36,214 bases of DNA from positions 1 through 36,214 of the forward strand of contig NZ_AJJL01000065.1 in assembly GCF_000257905.1 (NCBI RefSeq). The letters run 5' to 3'. The notes beneath the pieces were generated by a model. That model was not told where the DNA came from. It searched no databases and saw only the letters and a list, made by a program, of their open reading frames with translations. Every line of letters begins with the position of its first letter. The first letter of the stretch is position 1. This DNA is from Streptococcus mitis SK579 (lineage in GTDB: Bacteria; Bacillota; Bacilli; Lactobacillales; Streptococcaceae). This document shows positions 30,576-36,214 of the stretch, piece by piece. The translations under genes and the position numbers were made by a program.

Positions 30576-31292
30576 ATGGGACGTAAATGGGCCAATATCG
30601 TAGCCAAGAAAACGGCTAAAGATGGAGCTAACTCTAAAGTATATGCAAAATTTGGTGTAGAAATCTATGTAGCAGCTAAAAAAGGTGATCCAGATCCAGA
30701 ATCAAACTCAGCTTTGAAATTCGTTATCGACCGTGCCAAACAAGCCCAAGTGCCAAAACACGTTATCGATAAAGCTTTGGACAAGGCCAAAGGAAACACA
30801 GACGAAACCTTTACAGAAGGACGTTACGAAGGGTTTGGACCAAATGGTTCTATGTTGATTGTTGATACTTTGACTTCCAACGTTAACCGTACAGCAGCCA
30901 ATGTCCGTGCTGCCTTTGGTAAAAATGGCGGAAACATGGGTGCTTCAGGTTCGGTTTCTTACCTCTTCGACAATAAGGGTGTGATCGTATTTGCTGGTGA
31001 AGATGCGGACGCCGTCTTTGAGCAATTGCTAGAAGCAGATGTAGATGTGGACGATGTAGAAGCAGAAGAAGGAACAATCACTGTTTATACAGCGCCGACA
31101 GATCTTCACAAGGCTATCGTTGCCCTCCGTGAGTCAGGTATCGAAGAATTCCAAGTGACTGAATTGGAAATGATTCCTCAGTCAGAAGTGGAATTGTCAG
31201 GCGATGACCTTGAAACTTTTGAAAAACTTTACAGCGTCCTTGAAGACGACGAAGATGTACAAAAAATCTACACAAACGTAGACGGCTTCTAA
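30576..31292 (+). CDS. yebC: YebC/PmpR/TACO1 family protein
   Basis: A 238-residue protein of the YebC/TACO1 family: N-terminal [30 protein letters not shown] near residue 82, [19 protein letters not shown] near 104, and an acidic C-terminal half. Long annotated as a DNA-binding regulator, the family has more recently been implicated in relieving ribosome stalling at proline-rich sequences; I cannot tell from sequence which applies here. Own promoter and strong ribosome-binding site; ended by a hairpin at 31311-31343. Confidence 0.95.
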   Translation: MGRKWANIVAKKTAKDGANSKVYAKFGVEIYVAAKKGDPDPESNSALKFVIDRAKQAQVPKHVIDKALDKAKGNTDETFTEGRYEGFGPNGSMLIVDTLTSNVNRTAANVRAAFGKNGGNMGASGSVSYLFDNKGVIVFAGEDADAVFEQLLEADVDVDDVEAEEGTITVYTAPTDLHKAIVALRESGIEEFQVTELEMIPQSEVELSGDDLETFEKLYSVLEDDEDVQKIYTNVDGF

Positions 31293-31310
31293 TTCAACAT
31301 AGAAAACATA

Positions 31311-31343
31311 ATCCTAAGTGAGAAACTCACTTGGGATTTTTTT
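31311..31343 (+). terminator. Terminator after yebC
   Basis: ATCCTAAGTGAG pairs with CTCACTTGGGAT (12 base pairs, one U-G, AAA loop), followed by TTTTTTT. Confidence 0.92.
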
Positions 31344-31355
31344 AATCAAGAAAAT

Positions 31356-31371
31356 AGTTCTCTAGAAAACT
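31356..31371 (+). promoter_or_regulatory. MarR-type operator O1
   Basis: AGTTCTCTAGAAAACT, a 16-base palindrome with one mismatched position, shared with O2 (AGTTCTCNNGAAAACT). It ends 6 bases before the -35. Confidence 0.75.
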
Positions 31372-31377
31372 TTTTTC

Positions 31378-31405
31378 TTGACATCTCTTTTCAAAGTGGT
31401 AAAAT
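31378..31405 (+). promoter_or_regulatory. Promoter of the marR-ABC operon
   Basis: Perfect -35 TTGACA (31378-31383), 16-base spacer, extended -10 TGG-TAAAAT (-10 at 31400-31405); start near 31412. This is intrinsically strong, so repression by the bound regulator should set the output. Confidence 0.85.
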
Positions 31406-31421
31406 AGTTCTCATGAAAACT
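31406..31421 (+). promoter_or_regulatory. MarR-type operator O2
   Basis: AGTTCTCATGAAAACT directly follows the -10 and covers the predicted start site. It is exactly 50 bases (about five turns) from O1 and 21 bases from the O3 core. Confidence 0.75.
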
Positions 31422-31422
31422 T

Positions 31423-31446
31423 ATTTAGTTCCTAGGAGAACTAAAT
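31423..31446 (+). promoter_or_regulatory. MarR-type operator O3
   Basis: ATTTAGTTC (31423-31431) and GAACTAAAT (31438-31446) form a perfect 9-base inverted repeat around CTAGGA. Its 16-base core AGTTCCTAGGAGAACT (31427-31442) matches O1 and O2 in both half-sites. It lies in the leader, before the AAAGGAG ribosome-binding site. Confidence 0.75.
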
Positions 31447-31469
31447 GTGATAGTTAGAAAGGAGCAATC

Positions 31470-31940
31470 ATGGATAAACCGATGTTGGTCTTTAAGCGTT
31501 TTGGTCACCAGATTCACCTGATGGTGCAAAAGGAAGCCAAACGTTGTGGTATTGAATTTATGGGTGGGCCTCAAGGTCAGGTTGTGCGTTTTTTGGATAA
31601 TCGTGAGAAAAACCAAGACTTGGTCTTGATTAAAGATATCGAGCAGGAACTCAATATTACAAAGTCTGTTGCTAGTAATTTGGTCAAGCGTATGGTGCAA
31701 AATGGTTTGGTGGAATTGGAGGCGAGTCCTGTTGATAAGCGGGCAAAATTTGTTCGTTTGACGGATAAATCACGTTCTCAGATGCAAGAGGTTAAGGCTT
31801 TTTTTGAACGAATAGACAAGCAGTTGATGGAAGACATTGATGAAGATGAATTACTGATTTTTGAGAAAGTTCTCGGTCAACTACAGGAAAATATCAAGGG
31901 AATAGGAGGAGAGAATGAAGAAATTAGCCAAACGAATTAG
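31470..31940 (+). CDS. MarR-family transcriptional regulator of the ABC exporter
   Basis: A 156-residue winged-helix repressor of the MarR family. The DNA-binding region is residues ~50-110: IKDIEQELNITKSVASNLVKR is the helix-turn-helix and EASPVDKRAKFVRLTDK the wing with its Asp-Lys-Arg. Helices at both ends would form the dimer. AAAGGAG is 4-5 bases before the ATG. It leads an operon with two ABC half-transporters, overlapping the first by 26 bases. The arrangement matches satR-satA-satB of S. suis (fluoroquinolone efflux), but orthology is not established. Three palindromes in its promoter indicate autorepression relieved by a ligand, perhaps a transported drug. Confidence 0.92.
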   Translation: MDKPMLVFKRFGHQIHLMVQKEAKRCGIEFMGGPQGQVVRFLDNREKNQDLVLIKDIEQELNITKSVASNLVKRMVQNGLVELEASPVDKRAKFVRLTDKSRSQMQEVKAFFERIDKQLMEDIDEDELLIFEKVLGQLQENIKGIGGENEEISQTN

Positions 31941-33684
31941 TGGAAAAGAATGGGGGATGATTTTACTAGCCATTCTCTTTACTTGCTTTTCGGTCTATCT
32001 AGAGTTAGAAGTGCCAACTTATATCTCTAAAATCACGGATTTGCTTGGAACTCAGGGAACCAACTTGGATGAGTTATGGCAGCCAGCAGGTATGATGGTG
32101 GGAATGTCCTTTCTGGCCTTCTTGTCCGCAGTTGCAGTTGGATTTTTTGCGTCCAGAGTGGCTGCCTCTTATACTAGTAGGCTGAGAAGTGATATTTTTA
32201 ACCGAGTTTTGGATTACTCGCAGACAGAGATTAAGAAATTCTCTATTCCCAGTCTTTTAACTCGTACCACCAATGACATTACTCAAGTTCAAATGTTGAT
32301 TACCATGGGCTTGCAAGTAGTTACGCGTGGTCCGATTATGGCTATCTGGGCTATTGGGAAGATTTTAGGCCATTCAGAATACTGGCTCTGGGCCGTACTT
32401 GTGGCAGTGATTGTCAACGTTTTGATGACGACAGTCTTGATGACGCTAGCCTTTCCAAAACAGTCCTTGATTCAGGGGCTGACAGATAAACTGAACAGTA
32501 TCACTCGTGAGAGTTTAACAGGTATTCGTGTCGTTCGCGCCTACAATGCTGAAGAATACCAAAATGAAAAATTTGCATCAGCAAATGATGAATTGACACG
32601 CTTGAATTTGTTTGTCAACCGTCTTATGGCTATTTTGAACCCTATCATGATGGGGATTTCAAGTGGTTTGAGTGTGGCGATTTACTGGATTGGGGCCTAT
32701 GTGGTTAACGATGCTGCTCCTATAGCGCGTCTGCCTCTCTTTAGTGACATGATTGTTTTCATGTCTTATGCCATGCAGGTTGTCATGGGCTTCCTTCTCA
32801 TGGGAGCACTCTTTATCGTTCTTCCCCGAACTATGGTCTCTGCTAAGCGGATTAATCAGGTTTTAGATTTGCATTCTTCTATCCAAAACCCTGCTCAAGT
32901 GCAGTTGGCTGATGAAACTCTTAAAGGTCAGGTCGAGTTTAAGGATGTGACTTTCCGCTATGCGGCAAATTCGGAGGCGGTTGTTGAACATGTTAGCTTT
33001 AAAGCAGAAACTGGTCAAACAGTGGCCTTTATTGGTTCAACAGGTTCTGGTAAATCAACTCTGGTCAATCTGATTCCACGTTTCTACGACGTATCAGCAG
33101 GAGAGATTTTGGTGGACGGTATCAATGTTCAAGACTATGACTTGAATGATTTACGCAACAAGGTTGGTTATATTTCTCAGAAAGCGGTTCTCTTTTCAGG
33201 TGATGTCAAGGACAATTTAGACTTTGGACAGAGTCAAGAATCACCACTTAGTGAGCAAGCTATGTGGCAAGCCTTGGAATTGGCCCAGTCTAAGAACTTT
33301 ATCGAAGACAAGGAAGCGGGCTTGGCGTCAGAAGTAGCCCAAGGAGGAACCAACTTCTCAGGCGGCCAAAGACAGCGTCTGGCCATTGCGCGTGCCTTGG
33401 CTCGGAAACCAGAAATACTCATCTTTGATGATTCCTTCTCAGCCTTGGACTACAAGACAGACCGTGTCCTACGCCAAGAGCTAGCAGAGAAAACTAAGTC
33501 TATGACCAAACTCATCGTTGCACAGCGTATTTCAACGATTATGGATGCAGATTTGATTTTGGTCTTGGATCAAGGAAAAGTCGTGGGACAAGGCACCCAC
33601 AAGGAACTTCTAGCTAATAACGAAGTTTACCAAGAAATTGCCTATTCACAACTATCGAAGGAGGAATTGGAACATGAAAAATAA
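31915..33684 (+). CDS. ABC exporter half-transporter A (degenerate-site Walker partner)
   Basis: A 589-residue exporter subunit with an N-terminal six-helix membrane domain (residues ~15-310) and a C-terminal nucleotide-binding domain. Walker A is GSTGSGKST (~373), the signature FSGGQRQRLAIARAL, and Walker B ILIFDDSFSALD, where the catalytic Glu after Walker B is replaced by Asp. Such a change marks one half of heterodimeric exporters (LmrCD, BmrCD, PatAB types). AGGAGGAG precedes the ATG, within the marR coding end. It pairs with the next gene. Likely substrate class: drugs or hydrophobic compounds, by family only. It is not PatA, whose sequence as I recall it differs clearly. Confidence 0.92.
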   Translation: MKKLAKRISGKEWGMILLAILFTCFSVYLELEVPTYISKITDLLGTQGTNLDELWQPAGMMVGMSFLAFLSAVAVGFFASRVAASYTSRLRSDIFNRVLDYSQTEIKKFSIPSLLTRTTNDITQVQMLITMGLQVVTRGPIMAIWAIGKILGHSEYWLWAVLVAVIVNVLMTTVLMTLAFPKQSLIQGLTDKLNSITRESLTGIRVVRAYNAEEYQNEKFASANDELTRLNLFVNRLMAILNPIMMGISSGLSVAIYWIGAYVVNDAAPIARLPLFSDMIVFMSYAMQVVMGFLLMGALFIVLPRTMVSAKRINQVLDLHSSIQNPAQVQLADETLKGQVEFKDVTFRYAANSEAVVEHVSFKAETGQTVAFIGSTGSGKSTLVNLIPRFYDVSAGEILVDGINVQDYDLNDLRNKVGYISQKAVLFSGDVKDNLDFGQSQESPLSEQAMWQALELAQSKNFIEDKEAGLASEVAQGGTNFSGGQRQRLAIARALARKPEILIFDDSFSALDYKTDRVLRQELAEKTKSMTKLIVAQRISTIMDADLILVLDQGKVVGQGTHKELLANNEVYQEIAYSQLSKEELEHEK

Positions 33685-35434
33685 AAAAATGTCTCTCTGG
33701 AAACAGAGTAAACCCTATCTTGCAGGTCTCCAGTTTGCCCTTCTGATAGCCTTTCTAGCAACAATCCTATCCAATATCATTACTGTTTATGGCCCAACCC
33801 GCATCAAGGAAATGACTAATATCATTGCCAGTGGTCTGGAAACAAGTGTGGATGTCGCGGCGGTTGCAACTATTGGTGGTTTTTTAGCCGTCATCTATGT
33901 GATTGGACTCCTATCAAATTATTTGCAGGCCTTTCTGTTTACAACAGCCATTCAACGATTTTCAGAGCGTTTGAGAAGAGCGATTGCAGAGAAAATCAAT
34001 AGCCTACCATTGGGATATTTTGATGGACATTCTCAAGGAGATACCTTGTCTCGTGTAACCAATGACATTGACACTGCAGCCCAGTCCCTCAATCAAAGTC
34101 TAGGAACGGTTCTTTCATCTAGTTTATTAGTTTTAGCAGTCTTAGTAACCATGTTTGGGATGAACTGGATTTTAGCCTTGGTGACGGTTGTGTCAACTCT
34201 TGTTGGCTTTGCTTTCGTGTCCATCTTTATGGGCAAATCACAGGGCTTTTTTAAGAGTCAGCAACAGGATTTGGCAGCTGTCAATGGCTATGTGGAGGAA
34301 ATGTACTCTGGTCATAATGTGGTGACCAGTTACAATGCCATCGAGAGTACGAAAGAAGAGTTTGCGAAATTAAACAATCGTCTGTATGATAGTATCTGGA
34401 AATCTCAATTTATTTCAGGGATTATGATGCCGATTATGATGTTCATTGGGAACTTTAGCTATGCCTTGGTGATTATCGTTGGCGCAGCCTTGGCTCTGAA
34501 TGGTCAGATTAGTATCGGGATTATCGTTGCCTTTATGGCCTACGTTCGTATCTTTTCTCAGCCTCTTTCACAAATTGCCCAAGGGATTACTAGTCTTCAG
34601 CAGGCTAGTGCGGCCATGGGACGTGTCTTCGAATTCTTGGGTGAAGAGGAAATGGAAGATGAATCCCATAAAGAAAGACAATTGAGCGATATGAAAGGTC
34701 AAGTGGTCTTTGATCGAGTTTCCTTTGGTTATACACCAGAGCGAACGATTATTCATGACTTTTCTGCGACAGCTCATGCAGGTCAAAAAGTTGCCATTGT
34801 CGGACCGACTGGGGCTGGTAAGACAACTATTGTCAATCTTTTGATGAAGTTCTATGAGATTGATAAGGGAAGTATCCGCATCGATGGCGTGGATACCAAG
34901 GCTATGAAGCGCTCAGAAGTACACGATGCCTTTTCAATGGTCTTGCAAGACACCTGGCTCTTTGAAGGTACTATCCGAGACAATCTCATCTATAACCAAA
35001 CAGGTATTAGTGATGAGCGCGTGATTGAAGCCAGCAAGGCTGTAGGGATTCACCATTTTATTATGACCCTACCAGATGGTTACGATACCGTCTTGGACGA
35101 TACAGTGACCTTATCTGTCGGACAAAAACAACTCTTGACTATTGCTCGTGCTTTGCTGAAAGATGCACCACTCTTGATTTTAGATGAGGCGACCTCTTCG
35201 GTTGATACACGGACGGAAGAATTAATCCAGAAAGCTATGGATCGTTTGATGGAAGGCAGAACTTCCTTTGTCATCGCCCACCGCTTGTCTACTATCCGAA
35301 ATGCTGACTTGATTCTTGTCATGAAAGACGGAAATATCATCGAGCAAGGCAATCATGATGAGTTGATGGCACAAGGAGGCTTTTATGCTGACCTCTATAA
35401 CAGTCAGTTTACAGAAGATGAAGCAGAAGAATAA
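33674..35434 (+). CDS. ABC exporter half-transporter B (catalytic partner)
   Basis: A 586-residue partner subunit: membrane domain (residues ~15-320), then a nucleotide-binding domain with Walker A GPTGAGKTT, a canonical Walker B LLILDEATSSVD with catalytic Glu, and the switch His in VIAHRLSTIR. The signature is altered to LSVGQKQ instead of LSGGQ. The start is the ATG at 33674, preceded by AAGGAGG at 33658-33664; the frame stays open a further 12 codons upstream to a TTG without support. It overlaps the first subunit by 11 bases, ensuring balanced synthesis. A terminator follows at once. Confidence 0.92.
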   Translation: MKNKKMSLWKQSKPYLAGLQFALLIAFLATILSNIITVYGPTRIKEMTNIIASGLETSVDVAAVATIGGFLAVIYVIGLLSNYLQAFLFTTAIQRFSERLRRAIAEKINSLPLGYFDGHSQGDTLSRVTNDIDTAAQSLNQSLGTVLSSSLLVLAVLVTMFGMNWILALVTVVSTLVGFAFVSIFMGKSQGFFKSQQQDLAAVNGYVEEMYSGHNVVTSYNAIESTKEEFAKLNNRLYDSIWKSQFISGIMMPIMMFIGNFSYALVIIVGAALALNGQISIGIIVAFMAYVRIFSQPLSQIAQGITSLQQASAAMGRVFEFLGEEEMEDESHKERQLSDMKGQVVFDRVSFGYTPERTIIHDFSATAHAGQKVAIVGPTGAGKTTIVNLLMKFYEIDKGSIRIDGVDTKAMKRSEVHDAFSMVLQDTWLFEGTIRDNLIYNQTGISDERVIEASKAVGIHHFIMTLPDGYDTVLDDTVTLSVGQKQLLTIARALLKDAPLLILDEATSSVDTRTEELIQKAMDRLMEGRTSFVIAHRLSTIRNADLILVMKDGNIIEQGNHDELMAQGGFYADLYNSQFTEDEAEE

Positions 35435-35438
35435 ATCG

Positions 35439-35465
35439 AAAGAAGGCTTGACGGCCTTCTTTTTC
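35439..35465 (+). terminator. Terminator after the ABC exporter operon
   Basis: AAGAAGGC (35440-35447), loop TTGACG, GCCTTCTT (35454-35461), perfect 8-base stem, then TTTCTG. Confidence 0.88.
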
Positions 35466-35502
35466 TGCACTATACTAGAAGACAAATGCTTCCCTTTAAG
35501 CA

Positions 35503-35650
35503 ATACTCTTAAAAAATCTCTTCAAACCGCGTCAGCTTCGTCTTGCCGTATATGTTACTGATTCCGTCAGTCTTATTTACAACCTCAAAGCAGTGCTTTG
35601 AGTAGTCTGTGGCTAGCTTCCTAGTTTGCTCTTTGATTTTTATTGAGTAT
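35503..35650 (+). repeat. BOX element (A-B-C), diverged
   Basis: A 148-base BOX in plus orientation. It begins ATACTCTTAAAAAATCTCTT, with boxA showing the reverse of the BOX-A1R region (GTCAGCTTCGTCTTGCCGTA), a single boxB with AAAGCAGTGCTTT, and ends TTTTTATTGAGTAT. It carries more substitutions than the copy at 22919-23069, so it looks older. It ends 16 bases before the PAP2 start. Confidence 0.9.
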
Positions 35651-35666
35651 AAAATTTGAGTAAGTG

Positions 35667-36182
35667 ATGAGAAAATATATGAAAAATTATCAAGAATGGT
35701 ATGACCACATCGCTGGTAACATTGGAAATAAGCCCTTTCTTCTGAGCTTGTTAAGAACTTTCAATCGGTTTATGACAGTAGTTATACCTATAGTTTATCT
35801 AACCTTATTAGCCACTACCTACTTCCAAGAGGGACTTGAGAAACAGGTCGGAATCTATTTGTTTATTCCAGCGTCAGGTTTTGTGATTTTGTCCTTTCTT
35901 CGTAAGAAAATCAATGCCCCTAGGCCTTATGAGGAATGGACTATTAAACCCTTGCTTGACAGAGATAGTCCTGGTCAGTCAATGCCCAGTCGACATGTCT
36001 TTTCAGCAACTATTATTTCCATGACTTGCTTGCATGCTAGTCTAACTATGGGGATGATTTGTTTGACCTTATCATCCTTCCTAGGTCTAGTGAGAGTCTT
36101 AGGTGGCGTCCATTATCCCAAGGATGTAGTGGTTGGCTATATTTGTGGTCTTGTGTGGGGTGTGCTTTTCTTTTTATTTTGA
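35667..36182 (+). CDS. PAP2-family membrane phosphatase
   Basis: A 171-residue PAP2 superfamily enzyme with about five membrane helices, probably a lipid-pyrophosphate or phosphatidate phosphatase such as an undecaprenyl-PP recycling enzyme. The three active-site motifs are in order: C1 in RKKINAPRP (near residue 95), C2 as PSRH (in SMPSRHVFSA, near 115) with the catalytic His, and C3 RVLGGVHYPKD (near 145) with the RX5HX3D pattern. Spacing and length fit small bacterial BcrC-like enzymes. The start is uncertain: GTG 35664, ATG 35667 or ATG 35679, none with a good ribosome-binding site. A BOX element lies immediately upstream and another starts 11 bases after its stop. Confidence 0.88.
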   Translation: MRKYMKNYQEWYDHIAGNIGNKPFLLSLLRTFNRFMTVVIPIVYLTLLATTYFQEGLEKQVGIYLFIPASGFVILSFLRKKINAPRPYEEWTIKPLLDRDSPGQSMPSRHVFSATIISMTCLHASLTMGMICLTLSSFLGLVRVLGGVHYPKDVVVGYICGLVWGVLFFLF

Positions 36183-36193
36183 CCTGTAAGTTA

Positions 36194-36214
36194 ATACTCA
36201 ATGAAAATCAAAGA
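36194..36214 (-). repeat. Partial BOX element (boxC end)
   Basis: The final 21 bases (ATACTCAATGAAAATCAAAG, then A) equal the first 21 bases of the BOX at 22919, so the window closes inside another BOX copy in the same orientation as the partial copy at position 1. Confidence 0.88.

Noticed and set aside
33638..33673. Longer start for ABC subunit B at TTG 33638
   Set aside because: AAGGAGG at 33658-33664 is correctly spaced to ATG 33674 and lies inside the would-be extension.

Overview
The window is chromosomal DNA from a mitis-group Streptococcus (S. mitis, S. oralis or S. pneumoniae-like). Three things point there. The protein sequences match, as I remember them, pneumococcal UppS, RpoB and RpoC almost residue for residue. 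There are BOX interspersed repeats (two complete, two cut by the window ends), which are typical of pneumococcus and close relatives. A competence sigma-X box TACGAATA lies directly in front of cinA-recA. Most of the window is core genome; I see no prophage, insertion sequence, CRISPR array, rRNA or tRNA.

Layout. Positions 1-4819: cell-envelope/translation operon uppS-cdsA-rseP(eep)-proS. Positions 4918-9466: three separately terminated units, a GH1 phospho-beta-glycosidase, glmS with two NagR-like operator sites, and a luciferase-like flavin monooxygenase. Positions 9566-15049 (minus strand): the LPXTG-anchored pullulanase spuA with a CcpA cre site on its promoter, and behind it a Mga/PRD-type regulator. 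Positions 15050-15530: a 481-base divergent intergenic region with the regulator promoter, the rpoB promoter and a structured leader with a terminator-like hairpin. Positions 15531-22840: rpoB-rpoC. Positions 22919-24367: a BOX element, ndk, a large terminator-like hairpin and a hypothetical membrane protein. Positions 24452-26427: tsaE-GNAT-lytR(LCP), starting from an apparently leaderless transcript. Positions 26491-28993: cin-box, cinA, recA. Positions 29074-31292: dinF (also apparently leaderless) and yebC. Positions 31350-35434: a MarR-autoregulated heterodimeric ABC exporter. Positions 35503-36214: a BOX element, a PAP2 phosphatase and the start of another BOX.

How the genes connect. 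Lipid-carrier synthesis (UppS), phospholipid precursor synthesis (CdsA), GlcN-6-P supply (GlmS), the LCP ligase and the PAP2 phosphatase all feed envelope building. SpuA and the GH1 enzyme harvest carbohydrates. cinA-recA belongs to the competence regulon; dinF follows with its own promoter, and lytA, the usual next gene in pneumococcus, is absent here. The regulatory layer is the most informative part: three helically phased MarR operators, two probable leaderless mRNAs, a displaced glmS ribosome-binding site, the rpoBC leader hairpin, and an ABC pair whose two degenerate motifs fall in the same composite ATP site. I found no wholly unknown multi-gene system.
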